Shown: one piece after another, positions 1 through 5,036 of the stretch | Position numbering within the stretch: position 1 is the first letter of the stretch | Layout of the letters: each line of letters opens with the position of its first letter | Assembly: GCA_041477005.1 (NCBI GenBank) | Contig: JBGOUJ010000583.1 | Location: 1-5,036 of the forward strand | Direction: 5' to 3' | Length of the DNA stretch: 5,036 nucleotides | Source of the DNA: JBGOUJ01 sp041477005 | GTDB taxonomy: Bacteria > Acidobacteriota > Terriglobia > Bryobacterales > JACQDG01 | Position numbers and translations under genes: made by a program | Notes under the pieces: model-generated | The model's input: the letters and a program-made list of their open reading frames with translations, nothing else | Told to the model about the DNA's origin: nothing | Database searches by the model: none

Positions 1-101
1 TCCAAAACACCCCCCCACCCGCAAAACTACAAAAAAAAACGCAACACCAAAAAGTTACAAAGCAAAAATCCACGCAGGCCCGGCTCCGCGCCCCGGCACT
101 C

Positions 102-123
102 TGCCCGGCCAGCGGGCCGGGCA
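102..123. terminator. GC-rich hairpin downstream of yjbQ, possible terminator
   Basis: TGCCCGGCC at 102-110 pairs perfectly with GGCCGGGCA at 115-123 across a four-base loop (AGCG). On the minus strand this hairpin lies about 120 bases past the yjbQ stop. The nearest T-runs in that direction (opposite 64-68 and 31-39) are 34 or more bases further on, so it is not a textbook intrinsic terminator. The stem is strong. Its terminator role is inferred from position. Confidence 0.35.
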
Positions 124-125
124 CT

Positions 126-152
126 AGGGAAAATGTCCCTTCCTTAATTTTT
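126..152 (+). terminator. Small hairpin with T-rich tail, possible plus-strand terminator
   Basis: AGGGA at 126-130 pairs with TCCCT at 136-140 over loop AAATG, and the plus strand then reads TTCCTTAATTTTT. Read on the plus strand this resembles a weak intrinsic terminator, possibly stacked on the stronger 102-123 hairpin. It would serve a convergent gene lying left of the window. The five-pair stem is short, so the call is tentative. Confidence 0.25.
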
Positions 153-243
153 GCCTTTTGCCTTGCTGTTTCCTATTCCCTCGACAGTGGTCTTTCCTCC
201 TCGGGAAGTGACTCCACGGGATGGCGCTGGTCCTTGCAGCCAT

Positions 244-657
244 TCACTCTCCCATTACCTTGATGATGGCTCTCTTGGCTCGCCGGCCGTCGAACTCGGC
301 GTAGTAGACCTGCTGCCAGGGACCGAAGTCGAGCTTGCCCTTCGTCACGGGCACGATCACCTGGTGGTGCACGAGCAGGCTCTTCAGGTGGGAGTCGCCG
401 TTGGTTTCGCCGGTGCGGTGGTGGCGGTAATCCTTGCGGAATGGCGCCAGTTGCTCCAGCCACTCGTCGATGTCGGCGATCAGGCCGTCTTCGGCGTCGT
501 TCACCCACACACCGGCGGTGATGTGCATCGCCGACACCAGGATCATGCCTTCCTGGATGCCGCTTTTCGCGAGCGCGGCCTCGACCTGCGGCGTGATGTT
601 GAGGTATTGGCGGTGCTTCTCGGTGTGGAAAGTCAGGTATTCGGTATGGAATCGCAT
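244..657 (-). CDS. yjbQ: YjbQ/UPF0047 family protein (secondary thiamine-phosphate synthase-like)
   Basis: A 137-residue protein, the usual length for the single-domain UPF0047 (YjbQ, PF01894) family. Hallmarks visible: the SAMHITAGVWVND segment (residues 42-54, with His45), then D58-G59; the YRHHRTGE...GDSHLKSLL block (77-95), rich in family-conserved His and Asp; and the C-terminal GPWQQVYYAEFDG block (112-124) followed by a basic beta strand ending IIKVMGE. Family members are small cytosolic trimers with a probable metal/phosphate pocket. E. coli YjbQ was reported to have weak thiamine-phosphate synthase activity, hence the common product name, but the true function is unsettled. The ATG at 657-655 is the natural start, because the reading begins directly with the expected RFHTEYLTF strand. 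Ten bases separate it from the stop of the upstream membrane-protein gene, which suggests co-transcription. No strong Shine-Dalgarno is seen; translational coupling may help. Identification is firm; function is family-level. Confidence 0.93.
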   Translation of the reverse strand: MRFHTEYLTFHTEKHRQYLNITPQVEAALAKSGIQEGMILVSAMHITAGVWVNDAEDGLIADIDEWLEQLAPFRKDYRHHRTGETNGDSHLKSLLVHHQVIVPVTKGKLDFGPWQQVYYAEFDGRRAKRAIIKVMGE

Positions 658-667
658 GGTGGATCGC

Positions 668-2332
668 TCAGGGCCAGGCGGCGCCGTACCGCAGGACGAC
701 GCGATGCTGCCCCGGAGGCAGGGCTAACATTTGTAGTCCGGTCTCCGCTTCGGTTTCAATGGGCGCGGTAGCGCCATCCAGGTGCGCGGTCCATCCCGGA
801 CATTGATAGGTGAAAAATCGAATCCAGCAGCCCGAAGCGGTGTCGATGGAATAGACGCGCTCAGAGGTGCGGATCTCCTCCACTGTAATGGCCGCGGCGC
901 CGGAAGCGGGTTCGGCGCGGCCCGGCTCCGCCGGAAGGTAATAAAGATTGTCCGAGCCGCGCGGCCGGTGCTCGATCAGGCTGTCGAGGTAGAGCGCCCG
1001 CATGGGCGAGGGCATCGCATCGAGCATCTCCTCGCCGACCGTGGGGAGAAGGGCGTTTTTGTCGGTCCAAGGCAGCAAAGTCGACCGCGACAGCAGCGGG
1101 GAAAAAAACACCAGGGCCAGCAAAGCCGTCACGGCCGGCACGAGCGATCCCGGCTTGGCCGGAAGGGCGGCCAGCGCCACCCCGCACCACAGTGCTACCA
1201 ATACCTGCCAGCGCCAGCAGAACTGAACCGCCGCGTAGCCGGGCAGCTTCAGCAGCAACACCGCGACCGGATCGATCGAGACCAGCAGCGCGACGCCCGC
1301 TACCCAGGGAAGCGCTCGCAAGAACAGGTTGCCGGATGAGGCATCCCGGCCGCGCCCAACGGCGGCCAGCGCGAATGCCAGGACTGTCTGGGCAACAACG
1401 ATCAGCCTTCCCACCTCATTGAGAAACTGCCAGTCCTTTTCGTAGCCGCTGCCGCCGGCAGTCGCGCCGAAGAAAGTGCTCTCCCGATAGCCGTGACGCC
1501 GCCCCAAGATGTCGGCGCGGACATAGGACGCGGCGTAAAGCTGCGGAAGCCAGAACCACACGGTCAGCAGCAGCGCGGCGGCCGCCAGGGCCCCGGCCCA
1601 GGCCAATCGCCGGAGGCCGAGCCGGGACCACAGCAGCGGGCCGAGGGCGAGCAGCAGCAACAGAACAATATAGACAGTCAGTGTGTGAGTCAGGATGAGC
1701 CCGGCGGCGGAAACAACCAGCAGCGCGGCGTTGCGGCGGACACGGTTTCCGGAGAGAATCCGCAAGGCAGAGCCGATCAGCAGAGCTACCCACAGGATCG
1801 CGAGAAATTGCGGATACATTCCGCGTCCAAGGCATACGAAGGTCGCTCCCGGAAGCAGCAGCGTCAGGACCGCCGCGGCCACGCTCCGCAAGGGGCTCAG
1901 CCAGGCGCGGGCCAGAAAGTAGACGGCGGCGCCGGTGGCAAGGGTCAACAGCAGGATGCTCCAGCGCATCGCCTCGTGCGCGGTCGCTCCGGTGAGCAGA
2001 GAAAACAACGCTACGACCGCAAGGAACAGCGGTGGATACAGCACGAAGGCGGGGCTGCCCCGGCCGCCGTTCGCCGTCGCCGCCCACCGCGGCGGGAAAT
2101 CTCCGTCTTGGAGCGCCCGCAGGTAATCCCGGGCCAGGGGCAGGTGGCCCGGCTGGTCGCCCAGCAGCCCGAAGGCGGGCGATCCCCACACACTCCACCC
2201 GTAACAAAGCAGCACCACCGCTGCTCCCAGCACGACCGCGGCCCAGAACCAAATCCGGCGTGGGGTTAAACCCCGGTCGGTGTGCAATGGCATACACGGC
2301 GATGATACAGTAATCCTCATGTGGAAAAGCAT
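668..2332 (-). CDS. Polytopic membrane protein, PTPS_related / YfhO-like type
   Basis: A 554-residue integral membrane protein with roughly 11-13 hydrophobic segments, beginning at residues 28-46 and continuing to about 413. After these comes a soluble, presumably extracytoplasmic C-terminal domain (about 415-554). The segment after TM1, GDQPGHLPLARDYL...DFPPRW (58-83), then the YPPL motif (99-102), matches the pattern of 'PTPS-related' membrane proteins (PF10131), which resemble GT-C glycosyltransferases: an acidic residue and a His in the first outer loop, then PRW and a fYPPL turn. The C-terminal CPGWTAHLDG (511-520) and LPPGQHRVVLRYG (538-550) resemble the beta-sandwich tail of YfhO-like proteins (YPGWxaxvDG...GxHxVxlrY). 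Such proteins often end with one more membrane helix; here the gene stops four residues after the LRYG motif. A role in surface glycan or lipid-linked sugar transfer is inference. Start choice: ATGs lie at 2332, 2320 and 2293 (minus strand), none with a good ribosome-binding site. The 2293 start (MPLHTDRGL..., 541 residues) gives a normal short cytosolic tail and would avoid overlap with the divergent gene. Confidence 0.85.
   Translation of the reverse strand: MLFHMRITVSSPCMPLHTDRGLTPRRIWFWAAVVLGAAVVLLCYGWSVWGSPAFGLLGDQPGHLPLARDYLRALQDGDFPPRWAATANGGRGSPAFVLYPPLFLAVVALFSLLTGATAHEAMRWSILLLTLATGAAVYFLARAWLSPLRSVAAAVLTLLLPGATFVCLGRGMYPQFLAILWVALLIGSALRILSGNRVRRNAALLVVSAAGLILTHTLTVYIVLLLLLALGPLLWSRLGLRRLAWAGALAAAALLLTVWFWLPQLYAASYVRADILGRRHGYRESTFFGATAGGSGYEKDWQFLNEVGRLIVVAQTVLAFALAAVGRGRDASSGNLFLRALPWVAGVALLVSIDPVAVLLLKLPGYAAVQFCWRWQVLVALWCGVALAALPAKPGSLVPAVTALLALVFFSPLLSRSTLLPWTDKNALLPTVGEEMLDAMPSPMRALYLDSLIEHRPRGSDNLYYLPAEPGRAEPASGAAAITVEEIRTSERVYSIDTASGCWIRFFTYQCPGWTAHLDGATAPIETEAETGLQMLALPPGQHRVVLRYGAAWP
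2302..2307 (-). promoter_or_regulatory. Possible -10 element for the membrane-protein unit
   Basis: The minus strand reads TATCAT here. Transcription would begin around 2295, only a few bases before the internal ATG at 2293, which would make an almost leaderless mRNA. No convincing -35 hexamer is seen 16-18 bases upstream (the area reads GCTTTTCC), so this is a weak, position-based suggestion. Confidence 0.2.
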
Positions 2333-2492
2333 GGCTCAGGCGCTTGGCCTGAATATTCCCGATCAACAGTTGGAAACCATCTCGCCGGTTCTCGATTCGC
2401 TCTGGTCCGAAACGCGCCGCACGCTGGACCGCGACTTGAGCAGCATCGATCCGGTTCTCACCTTTCGTCCTGATATCGGAGTGAGCCAGTGA
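2331..2492 (+). CDS. AtzG/GatC-like small subunit of an amidase
   Basis: A 53-residue, mostly helical small protein. After MAQALGLNIPDQQ comes an amphipathic helix (about 13-36), then SSIDPVLTFRPDIG (37-50). The layout 'LGLxIP ... helix ... DP...FRP' resembles the DUF4089/AtzG family. These are small GatC-like proteins that wrap round an amidase-signature partner and stabilise it, as AtzG does for the 1-carboxybiuret hydrolase AtzE. It sits immediately before the amidase, and its TGA overlaps the amidase GTG start (GTGA), so the two are probably made in equal amounts. The 2331 ATG is chosen because GGA at 2323-2325 lies five bases before it. An in-frame ATG at 2319 would add MWKS but has no ribosome-binding site. 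Similarity is judged by eye on a very short sequence, so the family name is a reasoned inference; existence as a gene is supported by the overlap and the helical pattern. Confidence 0.7.
   Translation: MAQALGLNIPDQQLETISPVLDSLWSETRRTLDRDLSSIDPVLTFRPDIGVSQ
2478..2481 (+). promoter_or_regulatory. Ribosome-binding site for the amidase
   Basis: GGAG lies seven bases before the GTG at 2489, inside the last codons of the upstream small gene. This supports the GTG start and translational coupling of the pair. It is the clearest Shine-Dalgarno sequence in the window. Confidence 0.7.
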
Positions 2493-3880
2493 CCATCGCC
2501 GAGCTGGGGCCGCAGATTCAGGCGGGCAAGATCTCGCCGGTGGAGCTGACATCCGAGACGCTGGGACGGATTCGCAAGCACAATCCGGCCTTGAACGCTT
2601 ACATCACGGTAACCGAGCAGCAGGCCCTGGAGCAGGCCCGGCAGGCGGAGCGCGAGATCCGCACCGGCCATTACCGGGGGCCGCTGCACGGCATCCCCTA
2701 TGCGGCCAAGGACCTGTTCTACACCAAGGGGGTGGTCACTACCGTGGGGTCGAAGATCTTCCGGGATTTCGTGCCGGACTACGACGCCGCCGTGATCGAG
2801 CGGCTCCGGGATGCCGGGGCGATCCTGGTGGGCAAGACCGGGATGCACGAGTGGGCCTACGGGGTCACCAACAACAACCCGCATTTCGGCGCCGTGCACA
2901 ATCCCTGGGGCCTCGATCGCATTCCCGGCGGCTCGAGCGGCGGCTCGGCGGTGGCTCTGGCGGCCGATCTGTGCGCCTTTTCGCTGGGCTCCGATACCGG
3001 CGGGTCGGTGCGGATTCCGGCCTCGTTTTGCGGCATCGTGGGCCTGAAGCCGACCTTTGGGCGCATCAGCCGCTATGGTGTTTTCCCGCTGGGCCACACG
3101 CTCGACCACGTGGGCCATTTCGCGTGGTCGGTGGCTGACGTCGCGACGATTTTCGAGGTGCTGGCCGGACCCGACCCGCGCGACGACAGCTCGGCCAACG
3201 AAGCGCCGCCGCGCATCCAGTTGCCCGCCGATCCCAAGCTGAAGGGCGTCCGCGTCGGCGTGCCCCGGAACTTCTTCTTCGACCGGCTCCAGCCGGAAGT
3301 CGACCAGGCCGTGCGCGGAGCGATCCAGACGCTTCGCGGCCTGGGCGCTGAAATTCAGGAGATCGAGATCCCCGGCGTCGAAGAGTTCATCCTGCTCGGA
3401 CGGATCATCTTGTTGGCCGAGGCCACGGCCCTGCATCGCAGCCGCTTGAAGACGCGGCGGGCCGACTTCGGCCCGGACGTGCTGGCGCTGCTCGACCAGG
3501 GACAATTTGTGCTGGCCACCGACTACCTCGACGCCCAGCGCCGGCGCCGGCAATGGATCGAGACGCTGAACCGGCTGTTCGACCAGGTGCAGGTGATTGT
3601 CACCCCGGCCACGCCGGTCGCTGCCCCGAAGATCGGCCAGACCACCATGGAGATCGCCGGCCGCCAGGAGGACGTGAGGCTCTCTTCGACCCGCTTCGTT
3701 CGGACCCTGAATCTCGCCGGCGTGCCGGCATTGTCGGTGCCGTGCGGCTTCGACGGGCAAGGTCTCCCCATCGGGCTGCAGATCTTCGGCCGCTCCTTCG
3801 ATGAAGCGAATGTGTTACTGGTGGGCCACGCCTACGAGCAGGCCTCGGAGTGGCGCAAGCGCCGGCCGGAGCTTGGGTAG
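2489..3880 (+). CDS. Amidase-signature hydrolase (AtzE/GatA-like amidase)
   Basis: A 463-residue amidase-signature (AS, PF01425) enzyme, full length for the family. The Ser-cisSer-Lys triad is intact: Lys74 in GIPYAAKDLF, cis-Ser149 in PGGSSGGSA (146-154) and nucleophile Ser173 in GSDTGGSVRIPASFCG (167-182). The Lys-to-Ser and Ser-to-Ser spacings (75 and 24) equal those of fatty acid amide hydrolase. The conserved GLKPTFGRISRYGVFPL stretch (185-201), the VTPATP motif (371-376) and the C-terminal GVPALSVPCGF...LPIGLQIFG segment (411-434) complete the fold. Such enzymes hydrolyse a carbon-nitrogen amide bond in the cytosol; no signal peptide is seen. It is probably not the tRNA amidotransferase subunit GatA: no gatB is nearby, its partner is AtzG-like rather than true GatC, and the usual GatA 'SLDQIGP' reads TLDHVGH. 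The start is GTG, backed by GGAG seven bases upstream and a four-base overlap with the preceding gene. Substrate (biuret-like, aryl amide, ureide or peptide amide) cannot be told from sequence. Confidence 0.95.
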   Translation: MTIAELGPQIQAGKISPVELTSETLGRIRKHNPALNAYITVTEQQALEQARQAEREIRTGHYRGPLHGIPYAAKDLFYTKGVVTTVGSKIFRDFVPDYDAAVIERLRDAGAILVGKTGMHEWAYGVTNNNPHFGAVHNPWGLDRIPGGSSGGSAVALAADLCAFSLGSDTGGSVRIPASFCGIVGLKPTFGRISRYGVFPLGHTLDHVGHFAWSVADVATIFEVLAGPDPRDDSSANEAPPRIQLPADPKLKGVRVGVPRNFFFDRLQPEVDQAVRGAIQTLRGLGAEIQEIEIPGVEEFILLGRIILLAEATALHRSRLKTRRADFGPDVLALLDQGQFVLATDYLDAQRRRRQWIETLNRLFDQVQVIVTPATPVAAPKIGQTTMEIAGRQEDVRLSSTRFVRTLNLAGVPALSVPCGFDGQGLPIGLQIFGRSFDEANVLLVGHAYEQASEWRKRRPELG

Positions 3881-4462
3881 GTCGCCCGGCCGCATGCGGA
3901 CGTGGGACGTGGCAGCCGGCAGTGGTTTCCGTGGGACGCGACCCCCGCGTTCAGTGCCCGCTTGGTCTTGGGGTTCTCGACTGTACGGATGACGGCAGCC
4001 CTGAAAAGGCTGGCGGAGGCTGCATCCACGTCTGTTCAGAATTCAGAACGCTTTTAAGGGTTTGCACGATATTCCTTCTGTTTTCGGAACAGGCATCCTG
4101 GTCTGCTGGGGTCTTAGGCCATATTATGTGTAACAATACCATGGACATGCGGTTATAAGGGAGTCCTCCTCGCTCGGGCCCTGGGCGAACTTCTTGCCGG
4201 GTACCGAAACTGCGCTCGCGTAGCTTTGTCGGGAACGACGTACGACGCTGAGGCCGCTGGACTTGTGGCCCATCACGAACGGCTCCGTTTGCCTGCCGCA
4301 CCAAACCAAGCTGGTTTATTCCACGGCAACTGTTTTTCATTTCTTTAGCTAATCAATCGAATCTTTAGCCAATCAATCAAAATGGACAGAGGCTGGCGGA
4401 TTGACTGTTCGATTGCCTCTTGGCGCGATTGAAATATTTTTCGATCTTTTCAATCTTTTCAC
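3881..4462. other. Long intergenic region without a convincing gene
   Basis: About 580 bases between the amidase stop and the promoter at 4463. No frame on either strand shows family-like sequence. The longest, a 129-codon minus-strand frame at 4340-3951, has low-complexity, Pro/Arg/Gln/Ser-rich content typical of chance frames. Small inverted repeats are present: CCGCATGCGG palindrome at 3890-3899; CAGCC/GGCTG at 3996-4012; CTGTT/AACAG at 4078-4092; AAACCA/TGGTTT at 4303-4317. None is followed closely by a T-run, so no clear terminator for the amidase unit is seen. Base composition moves from GC-rich to AT-rich at about 4320. It may hold an unrecognised small RNA, decayed sequence, or the regulatory region of the downstream gene. 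Confidence 0.55.
4342..4380. repeat. Tandem direct repeat, two 19-base copies with 20-base period
   Basis: TCTTTAGCTAATCAATCGA at 4342-4360 recurs as TCTTTAGCCAATCAATCAA at 4362-4380, with two mismatches. The 20-base step is close to two helical turns, so both copies would face the same side of the DNA. Inverted versions of the core (GATTG) follow at 4399, 4411 and 4427. It lies about 85-120 bases upstream of the promoter -35, a usual position for an activator site; that role is inferred. Confidence 0.6.
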
Positions 4463-4490
4463 TTGACAATCGGTATTTTGCGTTTATGAT
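4463..4490 (+). promoter_or_regulatory. Near-consensus sigma70-type promoter
   Basis: A perfect -35 TTGACA (4463-4468), a 16-base spacer and a -10 TATGAT (4485-4490, one mismatch to TATAAT) lie in an AT-rich setting. T-rich and A-rich tracts upstream (4433-4460) could act like an UP element. Transcription would start at about 4497 and run toward the secreted-protein gene at 4703, giving a leader of roughly 205 bases. It is the best housekeeping-type promoter visible in the window. Confidence 0.75.
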
Positions 4491-4496
4491 AGCCAG

Positions 4497-4702
4497 TTCA
4501 CATTGGATGTAGGTCGTAGAATGCACCAATGAGAGGGGAGGCGCATCGGGCTGCCTCGGTAGGGAGGTGAGCGGTACAGGTTTCCATCAAACTCTGGCGC
4601 CGACACGGGGCCCAGTTGTCATCAGAACTGCTGTGTGGGATTCCAAAGCCGGATCTTCGTGCTGCCCCGGGGCGGTTGAATGTGGCTCGTGGATCGCTGA
4701 AA
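4497..4702 (+). promoter_or_regulatory. Long, potentially structured 5' leader of the secreted-protein gene
   Basis: Between the predicted transcription start and the ATG at 4703 lie several possible stem-loops. CATTGG/CCAATG (4501-4506/4526-4531) is extended inward by TGTA/TGCA pairing. CCTC/GAGG pairs at 4554-4557/4564-4567, or alternatively GAGGC/GCCTC at 4538-4542/4553-4557. ACAC/GTGT (4603-4606/4633-4636) encloses CAGTT/AACTG (4613-4617/4626-4630). There is a GCCCCGGGGC palindrome at 4664-4673. GGCGC/GCGCC (4540-4544/4597-4601) could close a larger domain. I could not match this to a known riboswitch class; in particular the c-di-GMP-I (GEMM) core is not present. Regulatory function is unproven. 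Confidence 0.35.
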
Positions 4703-5036
4703 ATGACAGACAAAACTTCTAGGCGGCAGCGATGGCATTGGCGCTGTAGGATGTTCAGCCGCTTGCTGCTCTACGGCTCCCTCGTGCTTGGTAGCACGAC
4801 GGGAGCGCAAGCCCAGAGTCTGTCGCCGCAGTCCCCTTCGAAAGAATACATCCGCGCGGGTGACCGAGTAATCGCTATTGTCAGCCCTGATTCCGCGAGT
4901 TTTTCCATCAGTGCATCGCCCCCGACTCAGACTGTAACCCCAGGCTCGAGCGCCGGCTTCACGGTTGTTTTCACTCCGACAGGCGGATTCAGCGGCAGCA
5001 TTACTTTTTCCGTGAGCGGATTGCCGTCGGGCGCAA
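4703..5036 (+). CDS. Secreted Ig-like-repeat surface protein, N-terminal part (runs off the window)
   Basis: The first 111 codons of a gene continuing beyond the right edge. The N-terminus is basic (several Arg at 7-20) and is followed by a hydrophobic stretch LLLYGSLVLG (21-30) and a likely signal peptidase I site after AQA (35-37), so the product is exported. Next comes a short SKEYIRAGDRVIAI segment (46-59), which resembles the YxxGxRxIA strand seen in Rhs/YD-repeat proteins and recalled from acidobacterial secreted proteins. From about 66 the sequence SFSISASPPTQTVTPG...FTVVFTP...GGFSGSITFSVSGLPSGA is the first part of a bacterial Ig-like beta-sandwich repeat. The full protein is probably large, with several such repeats, and surface-exposed or secreted. 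Start: ATG 4703 gives a long n-region; ATG 4751 (MFSRLLLYG) gives a more compact signal peptide and is a real alternative. Neither has a good Shine-Dalgarno (GGA at 4691 is nine bases before 4703; AGG abuts 4751). The frame is open from 4571. Confidence 0.75.
   Translation, partial: MTDKTSRRQRWHWRCRMFSRLLLYGSLVLGSTTGAQAQSLSPQSPSKEYIRAGDRVIAIVSPDSASFSISASPPTQTVTPGSSAGFTVVFTPTGGFSGSITFSVSGLPSGA

Larger units (their letters stand above)
1..243. other. Non-coding left flank with A/C-rich tract and hairpins
   Basis: No convincing gene is seen here. Bases 1-70 are almost entirely A and C on the plus strand, with a C7 run near base 11 and an A9 run at 31-39, so the minus strand is T/G-rich. Then come GC-rich inverted repeats (listed separately) and a T/C-rich stretch with two adjacent TTTTGCC heptamers at 149-162. 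Open frames that cross into this area from the yjbQ region are shadows of that gene. The stretch lies downstream of the minus-strand yjbQ unit and probably serves as its 3' untranslated/terminator region, or as the end of a unit outside the window. Confidence 0.6.

Noticed and set aside
151..771. A 206-codon plus-strand frame opposite yjbQ
   Set aside because: It is antisense to a clear YjbQ-family protein and spans the junction to the membrane gene; no family-like features were seen.
1493..2269. A 258-codon plus-strand frame rich in Gln, Gly and Arg
   Set aside because: Antisense shadow of the membrane protein gene; its Gln-rich content reflects the Leu/Ala-coding codons of the other strand.
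1416..2552. A 378-codon minus-strand frame overlapping the membrane protein start and the small AtzG-like gene
   Set aside because: Its content is Arg/Pro/Ala-rich, as expected for a GC-rich shadow frame, while the overlapping frame shows a coherent polytopic membrane protein.
2363..3760. A 465-codon minus-strand frame antisense to the amidase
   Set aside because: The plus-strand amidase has an intact catalytic triad and full family length; the antisense frame is a GC-skew shadow without motifs.
2489..3880. Calling the amidase GatA of the Asp/Glu-tRNA amidotransferase
   Set aside because: No gatB nearby, an AtzG-like rather than true GatC partner, and LDHVGH in place of the usual LDQIGP.
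3951..4340. A 129-codon minus-strand frame in the intergenic region
   Set aside because: No recognisable motif, no ribosome-binding site, low-complexity composition; kept only as a possibility within the intergenic entry.
4497..4702. A c-di-GMP-I (GEMM) or cobalamin riboswitch in the leader
   Set aside because: The conserved core elements of these classes could not be found by eye.
1..5036. CRISPR array, tRNA, rRNA, or insertion sequence
   Set aside because: No regularly spaced repeats with unique spacers, no T-loop-like GGTTCRA motif with a cloverleaf, no rRNA-like stretch, and no transposase-like protein or paired terminal inverted repeats were seen.

Overview
The window is GC-rich bacterial DNA with a compact coding part (about 244-3880) and a long non-coding stretch that leads into a gene cut off by the right edge. 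The best guess for the source is Acidobacteriota. This is inference, resting on the partial secreted protein at the right edge (a SKEYIRAGDRVIAI-type segment followed by an Ig-like repeat of the form 'SxSASPxxQTVTPG...GGFSGSITFSVSGLPSGA') and on the TTTTGCC-type tracts between genes. No marker gene is present to settle it.

Layout. Bases 1-243 are non-coding: an A/C-rich tract, then two hairpins. On the minus strand, 2332 down to 244 is a two-gene unit with a 10-bp gap: a polytopic membrane protein with a large C-terminal extracytoplasmic domain (PTPS_related / YfhO-like type), then a YjbQ/UPF0047 protein. Reading the other way from almost the same point is a second two-gene unit: a 53-residue AtzG/GatC-like small protein (2331-2492) and an amidase-signature hydrolase (2489-3880). 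These two share a GTGA start/stop overlap. The two divergent units have essentially no intergenic space, so promoters must lie inside the opposing genes or the membrane protein must start further in.

Bases 3881-4462 hold no convincing gene. Their last 120 bases are AT-rich with a 20-bp-period direct repeat and several GATTG boxes. They lead into a near-consensus sigma70-type promoter (TTGACA, 16 bp, TATGAT, 4463-4490). A roughly 205-nt leader with several potential stem-loops follows, then the start of a signal-peptide-bearing, Ig-like-repeat surface protein (4703 to the edge).

How the genes relate. The amidase and its small partner very probably form a complex like AtzE-AtzG or a GatA-GatC without GatB; the substrate cannot be read from sequence. 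The membrane protein and YjbQ are probably co-transcribed, but no functional link is evident. No wholly new system is evident. The most interesting points are the amidase/small-partner module, the overlapping divergent starts, and the regulated-looking upstream region of the secreted protein.
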